In this document: positions 1 to 7,655 of the stretch, one piece after another | How the letters are laid out: each line of letters opens with the position of its first letter | Numbering within the stretch: the stretch's first letter is position 1 | Source: Kitasatospora humi | Lineage (GTDB): Bacteria > Actinomycetota > Actinomycetes > Streptomycetales > Streptomycetaceae | Length of the DNA stretch: 64,000 nt | Assembly: GCF_020907985.1 (NCBI RefSeq) | Contig: NZ_JAJJPA010000021.1 | Coordinates: 61,075 to 125,074, forward strand | Direction: 5' to 3' | Program-made: the position numbers and the translations under genes | Notes under the pieces: generated by a model | Told to the model about the DNA's origin: nothing | The model's input: only the letters and a program-made list of their open reading frames with translations | Database searches by the model: none

Positions 1-559
1 TGCCGACGGCCAGCCCCTCGACCACCTCCTCCTCGCTGACCCCGAGGCTGGCGGCCAGCTCGGCGACGGTCGGCGAGCGGTCCAGCCGCTGGGCGAGCTC
101 GTCACCCGCCTTGGTCAGCGCGAGCCGCAGCTCCTGCAGCCGCCGGGGCACCCGCACCGACCAGCTGGTGTCCCGGAAGAAGCGCTTGATCTCGCCGACC
201 ACGGTGGGCATGGCGAAGGTGGGGAACTCCACCCCGCGCTCCGGGTCGAACCGGTCGATCGCCTTGATCAGGCCGATGGTGCCGACCTGGACGATGTCCT
301 CCATCGGCTCGTTGCGGCTGCGGAACCGGGCCGCGGCGTACCGCACCAGCGGCAGGTTGAGCTCGATCAGGGTGTCGCGGACGTAGCCGTGCTCGGCGCT
401 GCCCGGGGTGACCGTGGCAAGCCGCCGGAAGAGGGAACGGGAGAGGGTGCGGGTGTCCAGGGACGGCTCCTGCGGCGGCGGCACCGGCGTCCGCGCAGGA
501 GTGTGCTCGGCAACCGCCGTACCACCGTGGATCTTCGCGCTGTCCAGCTCCGCGGACAT
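1..559 (-). CDS. SigB/SigF/SigG-family RNA polymerase sigma factor, 3' end outside window
   Basis: Partial gene that runs off the left edge; about 186 residues are visible from an ATG at 559 (start MSAELDSAKIHGG). Sigma region 2 is clear around residues 60-110: RYAAARFRSRNEPMED, then VQVGTIGLIKAIDRFDP, followed by FPTFAMPTVVGEIKRFFRD and VRVPRRLQEL. This is the general-stress/sporulation sigma-70 group-3 type (SigB/F/G). It is a close paralogue of the next gene on the same strand, with the region 2 core nearly identical. The intergenic DNA (560-724) has on the minus strand a GTTT and, 17 bases on, GGTAAG (about 644-671), loosely like a SigB-type promoter; I hold that weakly. Which stress it answers cannot be told from sequence. 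Confidence 0.9.
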   Translation of the reverse strand, partial: MSAELDSAKIHGGTAVAEHTPARTPVPPPQEPSLDTRTLSRSLFRRLATVTPGSAEHGYVRDTLIELNLPLVRYAAARFRSRNEPMEDIVQVGTIGLIKAIDRFDPERGVEFPTFAMPTVVGEIKRFFRDTSWSVRVPRRLQELRLALTKAGDELAQRLDRSPTVAELAASLGVSEEEVVEGLAVG

Positions 560-724
560 GCACCCACCCCCTCGTGACAGGTCGGACCGGAACCGCCGCT
601 CGGTCCCGGATGCGCCGAGTGATCGGCGCCCCCCAATCGCTTGCTTACCGGACCAGCGCGCGCGGCAAACCCGAACGTCACCAGATGTCACTCGGCGGAA
701 ACACCACGCCTTGCGTCCTGAGGC

Positions 725-1648
725 TCACTCGTCCCAGGAGTTTCCGGTCCTGAGCCTGGTCAAGATCCTGGAGAGCAACCGGGAGACGTGCATCTGCGAC
801 ATGCCCAGCTCATTGGAGATCTGCGACTGCGTCAGGTTGGCGAAGAACCGCAGCATGACGATCCGGCGCTCCCGCTCGGGCAGCTGAACCAGCAGGTGGC
901 GCACCATGTCCCGGTGTTCGACGTCGGTGAGCGCCGTGTCCTCGTAGCCGAGCCGGTCCAGCAGGGCCAGGCCGCCCTCGTGCTCCTGGGCGGCCTCCAG
1001 CGAGGCGGCGTTGTAGGCCCGGCCGGCGTCCAGGCAGGCCCGTACGTCCTCCTCCGGGATCCGCAGGCTGGCGGCGATCTCCGGCACCTTGGGGGTGCGG
1101 CCCTGGGTGACCGTCAGCTCCTCCATGGCTCCGCTGACCTGGACCCAGAGTTCCTGGAGCCGCCGGGGCACGTGCATGGTCCGCACGTTGTCCCGGAAGT
1201 AACGTTTGATCTCCCCGAGGATGGTGGGCAGGGCATAGGTGGGGAACTGCACGCCGCGGCTGGGGTCGAAGCGGTCGATGGCGTTGATCAGGCCGATGGT
1301 GCCGACCTGGACCACGTCCTCCATCGGCTCGTTGCGGCTGCGGAACCGGGTGGCGGCGTAGCGCACCAGGGGGATGTTGATCTCGATCAGCGCGGCCCGC
1401 ACCTGCTCGCGCTCGGGGGCGTCGGCGGGCAGCTCGGCGAGCCGCTCGAAGAGCACCCGGGTCAGGGTGCGGACGTCGATCGGGCCGCCGGCCTCGGTCG
1501 GATCGTCCGCCGCGGCACCGCCGTCCCGCTCGGCCGCGCGCTCCAGGTCGGGGTCCGCGCCGGTGTCCGGCTGGCTCTCCTGGATCGGCACCGGACGCGC
1601 CACCCCCTCTTCGTTCACCGCCTCGCCCTGCCCGGCCAAATCGGTCAT
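725..1648 (-). CDS. SigB/SigF/SigG-family RNA polymerase sigma factor
   Basis: Complete group-3 sigma-70 factor, 307 residues from the ATG at 1648 (a TTG at 1678 in the same frame would add ten residues). A low-complexity acidic N-terminus (about 60 residues) precedes region 2 (RYAATRFRSRNEPMED, VQVGTIGLINAIDRFDP), region 3 with YNAASLEAAQEHEGG, and a region 4 helix-turn-helix near the end (LTQSQISNELGMSQMHVSRL). The protein ends in GNSWDE. Such sigma factors direct core polymerase to stress or developmental promoters and are usually held by RsbW-like anti-sigma kinases; no anti-sigma gene is visible next to it. It lies in tandem with the truncated paralogue at 1-559, which suggests local duplication. 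Confidence 0.93.
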   Translation of the reverse strand: MTDLAGQGEAVNEEGVARPVPIQESQPDTGADPDLERAAERDGGAAADDPTEAGGPIDVRTLTRVLFERLAELPADAPEREQVRAALIEINIPLVRYAATRFRSRNEPMEDVVQVGTIGLINAIDRFDPSRGVQFPTYALPTILGEIKRYFRDNVRTMHVPRRLQELWVQVSGAMEELTVTQGRTPKVPEIAASLRIPEEDVRACLDAGRAYNAASLEAAQEHEGGLALLDRLGYEDTALTDVEHRDMVRHLLVQLPERERRIVMLRFFANLTQSQISNELGMSQMHVSRLLSRILTRLRTGNSWDE

Positions 1649-1747
1649 AGCATCACAAGCCGGGCGTGCTCCGATCAAGCACCCCGCTGAGGTGTGTTGA
1701 CGACCCGTCGGCCGGGTGGGAGCGGCGGTGAACGGAGGGTGGGCGGG

Positions 1748-2041
1748 TCAGACCTCGAAGTCGGCGACGACCAGGGTCGCGATCGCCCGCCACTGCTCGG
1801 CGACCGCCACGTGGGCCGGGTGGGTGGCGTAGGCCTTCAGGGCGTCCTGGTCGGCGAACAGGCTGTTGAGCGCGTAGTCGTAGGCGACGTCGCGCGGGCT
1901 GACGTTCCAGCCGCACTGCCACTCCAGCAGCTCGGGGATCTGCCGGTCGAGGCCGTCGAAGCCCGCGGCGGCGGCCTGGGCGCGCGGGTCGTCCTTGGCG
2001 ACGCCCTCGTTGAGCTTGAACAGGACGAGGTGGCGGATCAC
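1748..2041 (-). CDS. Dabb (stress-responsive A/B barrel) family protein
   Basis: A 97-residue protein starting MIRHLVLFKLNEGV, the typical opening of the dimeric alpha/beta barrel (Dabb) family, with the usual middle (LNSLFADQDALKAYATHPAH) and end (WRAIATLVVADFEV). Length matches the family. Members include plant stress proteins and small cyclases such as olivetolic acid cyclase, but most actinobacterial ones have no assigned reaction. It lies between the sigma factor and the small membrane protein on the same strand, with short gaps, so it may be co-transcribed with them. The family call is firm; the function is not known. Confidence 0.9.
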   Translation of the reverse strand: MIRHLVLFKLNEGVAKDDPRAQAAAAGFDGLDRQIPELLEWQCGWNVSPRDVAYDYALNSLFADQDALKAYATHPAHVAVAEQWRAIATLVVADFEV

Positions 2042-2119
2042 GGGACGCTCCTTGCGGACATGCGGGTAACGGACCTGGTCACGCTACTCGACGTCCGCGG
2101 CGGCCGGCCGCCCCGGCGG

Positions 2120-2284
2120 CTAGTTGATCAGCCCGGTCATGAAGTCGCCGATCGACTTCGCGGCCTCGGAGACCCCTTCGAATCCCGACTGGACCAGCTC
2201 GGCCGCGCGGGTGGGGGAGTGGATGATCGTGTACCCCACGAAAATCAGCAGCAGGTACATGCCGATCTTTCTTGCCTGTGCCAT
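2120..2284 (-). CDS. Small single-span membrane protein, 54 aa
   Basis: Short gene starting MAQARKIGMYLLLIFVGYTI; the ATG at 2284 is preceded by GGAGG nine or so bases upstream on the minus strand, which is why I choose it over an ATG six codons earlier. Residues 8-20 form one hydrophobic span, followed by a soluble amphipathic tail (AAELVQSGFEGVSEAAKSIGDFMTGLIN). The pattern is one I know from small conserved streptomycete proteins of unknown function; the tail could lie along the membrane. No motif suggests a reaction. It precedes the Dabb gene on the same strand. Confidence 0.75.
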   Translation of the reverse strand: MAQARKIGMYLLLIFVGYTIIHSPTRAAELVQSGFEGVSEAAKSIGDFMTGLIN

Positions 2285-2589
2285 CGAACCGCCCACCTCC
2301 ACCGTCTGCCCCGGCCCCGCGCACCCGTGAACACTGGCGTTCGCACGGCGACCCCTCCGCGCAGCTTATCCACCGATCGGCGCAATGGGATGGGCAACGC
2401 GTTCACTCGCCCGGGCGAAGGTCCCACGGACCTGGGCCCTTGTGCGGATGCCCGGGACCGGCGGGCGGGGCAGGATGGTTGACGTACCGAGGATCTGGCA
2501 GGAATCCGGGTACGTGGGGCCGGAGGTCCCCGCTGTGGGATCGCGCGCCGCGGCTCCCCCCGCACGGCGCCGGTCGGGGGCCTCCGCAC

Positions 2590-2622
2590 GGGGAGCCGTC
2601 CGACCCCCCGGGACGGCTCCCC
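2590..2622. terminator. Strong hairpin terminator at the end of the minus-strand biosynthetic arm
   Basis: GGGGAGCCGTCC at 2590-2601 pairs perfectly with GGACGGCTCCCC at 2611-2622 across a 9-base loop. It lies about 80 bases beyond the stop of the small gene at 2703-3128, so it probably ends that operon. Nothing else that looks like a gene is visible between 2303 and 2702. Confidence 0.75.
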
Positions 2623-2631
2623 CTCCCCCCG

Positions 2632-2708
2632 CTTCCACGGGAGGTCAGCGCTTCCACGGGAGGTCAGCGCTTTCGCAGGAGCGTCAGTGCTTCGCGGGAG
2701 CGTCAGCG
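2632..2708. repeat. Four tandem 19-20 bp repeats over a stop codon
   Basis: Two exact copies of CTTCCACGGGAGGTCAGCG (2632-2650, 2651-2669) are followed by two diverged copies (2670-2689, 2690-2708). The last copy contains the stop codon of the gene at 2703-3128, so the array appears to have grown outwards from the gene end. Non-coding apart from the last codons. Confidence 0.8.
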
Positions 2709-3128
2709 CTGGGTGAAGCGCACCTCGGCCTCCGGAGCGAGCCCCAGCTCCTCGCCGGTGATCGGCTCACCGGTGCTGATCAGGATGTTGTAGTGGTTCG
2801 GGAAGTGGCAGGCGTCGAAACCCAGCACGGTGCCGACCGGTCGGCCGCCGATCCAGACCGTGTCGCCCCGGTCGATCACCCCCGCCCGGGAGATCTCGGT
2901 GAAGCCCAGGAACCCGACCCGGTCCACCCGGGTGCCGGGGGTGCCGTCCGCGACGTCCGTGGTGACCAGCTCGTGCAGCTCGCCGGCCCGGACGCAGCGG
3001 CTGGCGTACGGCTCCACCGTCATGCCGCGGTCCTCCCGGCGGTGGACCAGCACCTTCACCAGCTCACCGGCGACCGGGCGCTTGGCACCGTCCTCCTGGC
3101 GTTCCGTCATCATCGAGCCGGCGGTCAT
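2703..3128 (-). CDS. Small conserved-looking protein of unknown function, last gene of the left biosynthetic arm
   Basis: A 141-residue protein (MTAGSMMTERQEDG...) that I do not recognise with certainty. It is soluble and has alternating beta-type stretches (ELVKVLVHRRE, GDTVWIGGRPVGTVLGFD, NHYNILISTGEP). No signal peptide, membrane span or metal motif is evident; a conserved-looking block GFDACHFPNHYNI holds a Cys and two His. Its ATG at 3128 overlaps the stop of the upstream Gfo/Idh gene (ATGA), so translation is coupled and it belongs to the same operon. The position argues for an accessory or binding role in that pathway rather than a housekeeping one. Confidence 0.75.
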   Translation of the reverse strand: MTAGSMMTERQEDGAKRPVAGELVKVLVHRREDRGMTVEPYASRCVRAGELHELVTTDVADGTPGTRVDRVGFLGFTEISRAGVIDRGDTVWIGGRPVGTVLGFDACHFPNHYNILISTGEPITGEELGLAPEAEVRFTQR

Positions 3129-4120
3129 CGGGAAGCCTCCTGGGGGACGCGGAGTGCGAGGTGGGTGGCGGCGGTGTCGGCCGTCCGGTAGGCGGCGTGC
3201 ACCAGGTCGAGGGCGTGCGCGCCGCCGTCCCGGTGGGCCGCCGGGGCGTCGAGGGCGGCGCCGAAGGCGGTCAGGATGCCGCGGTACTCGTGCCAGAGCG
3301 ACTCCTTGAAGCCCGGATGACCGGCCAGCAGGTCGGCCTGGCGGACCGTGCCGTCGGCCAGGACGAGCCGGACGTCCTTCAGCTCGCCCGGGTAGGACCA
3401 GTCCAGTTCGACCCGGGCCCGCGCCGGGTGCGGGCCGTCGGTGACCAGGTCGATCACCGCCGCGCGGTCCAGCCCGGCCCGGTCCCGCTCGATCGCGGCC
3501 CGGGTGACGGTCAGCTCCGCCTCGCCCAGGCAGCGCCGGACCAGGTCGAAGGCGTTCGGGCCGTTGTCCGCGACGCAGCCGCCGCCGCAGCGGGCCGGGT
3601 CCAGGTACCAGCGGTCCCGGCCGACGTGCTCCTCGATCCGCTCCAGGTAGCGCACCCGCACCTGCCGGACCGGCTGGTCGAGGCCGGCCAGCAGTTCCAG
3701 CAGCCGGGTGTTGTAGCGGCGGTGGAAGGCGGTGAACAGCAGGGTGCCCCGCTCGGCGGCGAGCCGGGCCAGCCGCGGCCCGTCGGCCGGGTCGGTCGCC
3801 AGCGGCTTCTCCACGCAGACCGGCACCCCGGCGGTCAGCAGGTCGCGGCAGAGCGGGGCGTGGGCGTCGTTGGGCACGGTGAGCACCGCGCCGGCCAGCC
3901 CCGGGTGGGCGGCCAGCAGGGCGCGGTGGTCGCGGTAGGCGGGCGTCCCGGCAGCGCGGTGGGGGGCCAGCGCGGCCTCGTCCAGGTCGCAGACGGCGGC
4001 CAGTTCGACCGTCGGGTCGGCTTCGATCGCGGCCAGGTAGAACCGGGAGATGACGCCCAGTCCGATCACGGCCACCTGGCGCGCGGTCACCCGGCGTGCC
4101 GTCATTCGTCGTGCGGTCAT
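3125..4120 (-). CDS. Gfo/Idh/MocA-family NAD(P)-dependent oxidoreductase (Gfo/Idh1)
   Basis: A 331-residue dehydrogenase. An N-terminal Rossmann fold (VAVIGLGVISRFYLAAIEAD), the family segment VLTVPNDAHAPLCRDLL and the EKPLA lysine motif near residue 105 identify it. Family members oxidise or reduce hydroxyl groups of sugars, inositols and related compounds (e.g. NtdC acts on glucose 6-phosphate C3). The first 15 residues are a threefold 5-residue repeat (MTARR MTARR VTARQ). The ATG at 4120 overlaps the stop of the Ldh-type gene (ATGA). An ATG at 4105 is a possible alternative. With two DegT aminotransferases across the divergent promoter, oxidation of a sugar or cyclitol hydroxyl before transamination is the likeliest role. 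Confidence 0.88.
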   Translation of the reverse strand: MTARRMTARRVTARQVAVIGLGVISRFYLAAIEADPTVELAAVCDLDEAALAPHRAAGTPAYRDHRALLAAHPGLAGAVLTVPNDAHAPLCRDLLTAGVPVCVEKPLATDPADGPRLARLAAERGTLLFTAFHRRYNTRLLELLAGLDQPVRQVRVRYLERIEEHVGRDRWYLDPARCGGGCVADNGPNAFDLVRRCLGEAELTVTRAAIERDRAGLDRAAVIDLVTDGPHPARARVELDWSYPGELKDVRLVLADGTVRQADLLAGHPGFKESLWHEYRGILTAFGAALDAPAAHRDGGAHALDLVHAAYRTADTAATHLALRVPQEASR

Positions 4121-5322
4121 TCGGCGGCCGCCCGCCCGGTGGCGCCGATCGGCCGCGGCGGGGTCAGTCCGCTGGCCGCGGCCAGCTCGGTCAGCTCCTG
4201 GAACCGGGCCGGTGCCAGGTGCACCCCGCTGATCAGCTGGCGCTCGGCCAGCTCGCCCTCCGGGTGGCCCGGGTAGCCGACCGGGTTGGCCGGATCCACC
4301 GGCGGGCAGTCCAGCAGGGTGCCGAACAGCTCGTCGGCCTGCCGGGCGAAGTCCCGGCCGTCCCGGAGGGCGCCGGGGGCGACCGCCAGGGCCAGGTAGC
4401 CGATGTCGTCGTCGCGGCCGCCGGGGCGCCCGTCGCCGGCCAGCGCCGCCCGCTCCGGGCCGAGCCCCGCACCGGCCAGCAGGGCGCCCAGCACCTCCAC
4501 CACCAGCCCCAGGCCGTAGCCCTTGTAGGCACCGGTCCGGGGGCTGCCGCCGAGCCAGAGCAGATGGGCCTCGCCGCGGTCGAAGGCGGCCGGGTCGGTC
4601 ACCGGATCGCCCTGCTGATCGGCCAGCCAGCCCACCGGGACCTGCTGCCCGGCCCGGGCCGCGGCCCGGACCCGCCCGGTCGGCACCACCGTGGTGCTCA
4701 TGTCCAGCACGAACGGGTGGAGCCGTCCGCCCGCCGGAGCGGCGACGCTCAGCGGATTGGTGCCGAGCAGCGCGGTGCGGCCACCCGGCGGCCGGGCGAT
4801 CCGCTGGCGTCCGCAGTTGGCCGCGAGCAGTCCGATCATGCCGCGCCGGGCCGCCCGCAGGGTGTGGAAGCCGGCGCAGCCCAGGTGGGTCGCGCCGCGC
4901 ACCGGGACCAGGGCGACACCGTGCCGCTCGGCCCGCTCGACGGCCAGGTCCATCGCCGCCGACGCCGCCCACAGGCCGAGCGCCCGCCGGTCGTCCAGCA
5001 GCACCGCCGCACCGAGGTCGGCCAGCACCTCGGGCTCGGCGGCCGGGTCGGCTCGGCCCTCGTCGAGCAGCGGCAGGTACAGCCGGGTCAGATTGGTCAG
5101 GCCGTGCGAGGTCAGTCCGGTCAGATCACCGTGGAGCAGTGCCTCGGCGGCGGTCCTGGCCCGGGCGGCGGGCAGGCCGCGGGTGGCGAACACCTCGGCG
5201 GTGAACCGCAGCAGTTCCGGGTAGCGCACGGTCACCCCGGGCCGGGGGCCCGGTGGCACGGTGCCCAGCCGGGCGCCGTCGCCCTCGGCGTGGTGGGTGT
5301 CGAGCGTGGGTGTCAGCGACAT
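4117..5322 (-). CDS. Ldh2/YlbC-type malate/L-lactate dehydrogenase family oxidoreductase
   Basis: A 401-residue protein of the Ldh2/Mdh (non-Rossmann NAD(P)H) family. It shows LLHGDLTGLTSHGL (the Ser-His pair of the active site), ATHLGCAGFHTL, LLGTNPLSVAAP and GAYKGYGLGLVVEVL (conserved lysine). Relatives reduce or oxidise 2-oxo/2-hydroxy acids, ureidoglycolate, 2,3-diketo-gulonate or cyclic imino acids such as delta1-piperideine-2-carboxylate. The ATG at 5322 has AGGAGG upstream and lies 21 bases after the M20 gene; its end overlaps the next gene. An N-terminal extension of about 25 residues before VTVRYPELL is unusual. Its operon suggests a step on an alpha-keto or alpha-imino acid, but the substrate is unknown. 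Confidence 0.88.
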   Translation of the reverse strand: MSLTPTLDTHHAEGDGARLGTVPPGPRPGVTVRYPELLRFTAEVFATRGLPAARARTAAEALLHGDLTGLTSHGLTNLTRLYLPLLDEGRADPAAEPEVLADLGAAVLLDDRRALGLWAASAAMDLAVERAERHGVALVPVRGATHLGCAGFHTLRAARRGMIGLLAANCGRQRIARPPGGRTALLGTNPLSVAAPAGGRLHPFVLDMSTTVVPTGRVRAAARAGQQVPVGWLADQQGDPVTDPAAFDRGEAHLLWLGGSPRTGAYKGYGLGLVVEVLGALLAGAGLGPERAALAGDGRPGGRDDDIGYLALAVAPGALRDGRDFARQADELFGTLLDCPPVDPANPVGYPGHPEGELAERQLISGVHLAPARFQELTELAAASGLTPPRPIGATGRAAAE

Positions 5323-5343
5323 GCGGTGCTGGCCTCCTGAGTC

Positions 5344-6672
5344 TCAATGAGCGGGACTGGTGGTGCGGCGGGCTGCGCGCGGCGGTGGGACGGGACCGGC
5401 GCAGTCGGTGTCGAAGGCGGCCAGCAGGTCGCGCACCGACCGGGCGAAGGCGGCCAGCTCGGCGGTGTGCACGAACTCGCCCTCCGCGTGGGCGTTGTTG
5501 CCGGCCAGGGTGCCCGGGCCGAGCACCGCGGTGTGGGCGCCCGGCTGGCCGGCCAGCCAGATCGCGTCGCAGGTGAAACCGGGCTCGTCGGCCGGCCAGG
5601 CGGCGATTCCGGCGCCGGCCAGCAGCTCGGTCAGCCAGGGGTCGCCGGCCGCCGGGGTCAGTGCGGGCAGGCCGCGCTTGAGCCACTCCAGGCGGGTGAT
5701 CTCCGCGGCGTCCACGGCGGTGCGGGCCAGCACCGGGTTGGCGGCGAACCGGTCGGCGAACGCCCGCAGCCCCTCGGCCAGCCCGTCGGTGACCGCTCGC
5801 TCCAGGCGGGCGGCGGTGGCCGGGTCGGGGTAGGCGAGGTTGAGCAGCAGCTCGCCGCCGCCGTAGACCCGGTTGTGCAGCCGGCCGGTGTGCAGGCCGG
5901 CGATGCACAGCCGCCCGTCGCCCGGGGTGATCGCGCCGGCCAGGTGCTGGGCCAGGAAGCCGAGCAGCACGGTGGCGTTGTGGCCGGCGGCCGGCCGGTC
6001 GTCCACCGCGTCCTGGCCGTGCGCGGTGATCCGGGCGGTCATCGCGGCCGTGCACCGGGTCAGGGCCCGGTTGCCGGTGGGCTCGCAGAAGACGTTGAGC
6101 CGGCCGTAGTGCCCGGCGGCCACCAGCGGCCGGGTGCCGAAGGTGCCCAGCGCCCCGCCCTCCTCGCCGGCCACCGCCTGCACCAGCACGGCGATCCGGT
6201 CGGCCAGCCCGGGCCGGGCGGCCAGTGCCGCCCGCACCCCGGCCAGCAGGGCCACGGCCGGTCCCTTGGCGTCCACCGCGCCGCGGCCGTGGAAGGTGCC
6301 GCCGGTCGGCCCGTCGACGAAGCGCACCGGCTGTTCGCCGGCCACGGTGTCCAGGTGCACGTTGAACATCACGGTGCGCTCGCGCGGGGTGTCCGGCGCG
6401 CCGAGCCGCAGCAGCAGCGAGGGCTGGGCGGCCAGGAACGCGGGGTCGGCGGCCGCGGCGCGCACCGGCAGCGGCACGTCCGGGAGTTCGGTCCAGGTGC
6501 GGCCCGGCGCCTGGTGCCGCAGCACGGTGAAGCCGCACTCGGCGGCGGCCGCGGCGGCGTACCCGCGCTGGGCGTCCCAGAGCCGCGGGGTGCCGGCCGG
6601 GTCCTCCAGCGGGCCGGCGGTGGGCAGGGTCAGCAGCTCCAGCAGCAGCCGGCGGTCGGTCGGGGTCAGCAC
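5344..6672 (-). CDS. M20-family metallohydrolase (ArgE/DapE type)
   Basis: A 442-residue M20 peptidase/deacylase. The two-metal site is complete: His106 and Asp108 (NVHLDTV), bridging Asp134 (GRGAVDAKG), Glu170-Glu171 (AVAGEEGG), Glu197 (VFCEPTG) and a late histidine in NNAHAEGEF. Family members remove N-acyl groups (ArgE, DapE) or cleave dipeptides. I take the GTG at 6672, 11 bases after GGAG and overlapping the stop of the upstream isomerase; a GTG at 6684 is possible. In this operon it could unmask an amine protected by acylation earlier in the pathway, in the way ArgE does for ornithine. Cytoplasmic: no signal peptide. Confidence 0.9.
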   Translation of the reverse strand: MLTPTDRRLLLELLTLPTAGPLEDPAGTPRLWDAQRGYAAAAAAECGFTVLRHQAPGRTWTELPDVPLPVRAAAADPAFLAAQPSLLLRLGAPDTPRERTVMFNVHLDTVAGEQPVRFVDGPTGGTFHGRGAVDAKGPAVALLAGVRAALAARPGLADRIAVLVQAVAGEEGGALGTFGTRPLVAAGHYGRLNVFCEPTGNRALTRCTAAMTARITAHGQDAVDDRPAAGHNATVLLGFLAQHLAGAITPGDGRLCIAGLHTGRLHNRVYGGGELLLNLAYPDPATAARLERAVTDGLAEGLRAFADRFAANPVLARTAVDAAEITRLEWLKRGLPALTPAAGDPWLTELLAGAGIAAWPADEPGFTCDAIWLAGQPGAHTAVLGPGTLAGNNAHAEGEFVHTAELAAFARSVRDLLAAFDTDCAGPVPPPRAARRTTSPAH

Positions 6673-7655
6673 GGCGGTGTCCACTCCAGCCCGGCGGCGC
6701 TGCCCTGCCAGCCGCCGCCCGCCCCGGCCGCCGCGGTCTCGGCCAGCTCGCGCAACGCCCGGCCGCACCGGGTGAAGGCGGCCCGGCAGGCGGCGGGTTC
6801 GTCCCGGTGGCCCTCGTGCGGGCGGACCGCGACGTGCGGCTCGATCGACCAGTGGCCCCGGTAGCCGGCGGACAGCAGCAGCCGCAGGCAGGCGGCCACC
6901 TCGGCGTCGCCCTCGCCCGGCGTGCGGTAGACCACCGCGCCGCCGGCCGACCGCACCGCGTCCTTCACCTGCACGTGCCGCACGTGCGGGGCGAGTTCGC
7001 GCAGCAGGTCCAGTGGGCGGTAGCCGTGGGCCGCGCCGTTGCCGGTGTCGAAGAGCAGCCCCAAGGCGTCGCTCCCGGCCGCGTCCAGCAGGCGCAGCGC
7101 CCGGTCGGCGTGCCGCCCGGCCCACCCCGAGCAGTTCTCGTGCAGCAGCACCACGCCGTGCCGCTCGGCGCTGCGGGCCAGCAGCCGGATCCGCCGCAGC
7201 ACCTCGCGTTCCCAATCAGCCTGGGACAGGCCGTCGTTGGGATAGGACATGATCCGCAGGAACCGGGTGCCGAGCGCCGCGCAGCGGTCCGCCAGCAGCG
7301 CCAGCTCGTCCAGCTCGCGGCCGAAGTCGCAGGAGACCGGGCGGGTCCAGCCGCCGATCCGGGAGGCGACCACCGGCACCCGCAGGCCGGCCTCGGCGAT
7401 CCGGGCCGCGGCCCGGGCGAACGCCGGGCCGCTCAGCAGGTCCAGCGGCCGGCCGTCGACGGAGCGCAACTCGATGGCGCGCCAGCCGAGTTCGTCGGCG
7501 GCGGCGAGCTGGCCGGTCAGGTCGGCGGCCGCCTCGTCGGTGATCCCGCAGTAGCCGATCCTCCACCGGCCCGCGGCCGGGGGTGCCCCCGCGACCGGAC
7601 CTGCCGACGGGGAGCCGCCGGTGGCCCGCTTTCCGGGCGACAGCTCAGTGGACAC
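6666..7655 (-). CDS. Sugar phosphate isomerase/epimerase-like TIM-barrel protein (xylose isomerase-like, AP endonuclease 2 superfamily)
   Basis: A 329-residue protein. After a loose 28-residue lead come the strand motifs of the IolE/IolI/hydroxypyruvate isomerase superfamily: IGYCGITDEA, VVLLHENCSGW (metal Glu), LGLLFDTGNGA (Asp), VRHVQVKDAV (His/Lys), TPGEGD and GHWSIEPH. The metal ligands expected of the fold are therefore present. Relatives isomerise keto sugars or dehydrate inosose. It starts at a GTG (7655) inside the end of the upstream Gfo/Idh gene and its end overlaps the M20 gene. This superfamily is a frequent partner of Gfo/Idh enzymes in inositol and amino sugar pathways, which fits the rest of the operon. 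Confidence 0.87.
   Translation of the reverse strand: MSTELSPGKRATGGSPSAGPVAGAPPAAGRWRIGYCGITDEAAADLTGQLAAADELGWRAIELRSVDGRPLDLLSGPAFARAAARIAEAGLRVPVVASRIGGWTRPVSCDFGRELDELALLADRCAALGTRFLRIMSYPNDGLSQADWEREVLRRIRLLARSAERHGVVLLHENCSGWAGRHADRALRLLDAAGSDALGLLFDTGNGAAHGYRPLDLLRELAPHVRHVQVKDAVRSAGGAVVYRTPGEGDAEVAACLRLLLSAGYRGHWSIEPHVAVRPHEGHRDEPAACRAAFTRCGRALRELAETAAAGAGGGWQGSAAGLEWTPPC

Noticed and set aside
644..671. SigB-type promoter before the first sigma gene
   Set aside because: Only a loose match to GTTT-N17-GGTAAG; not strong enough to list as a feature.
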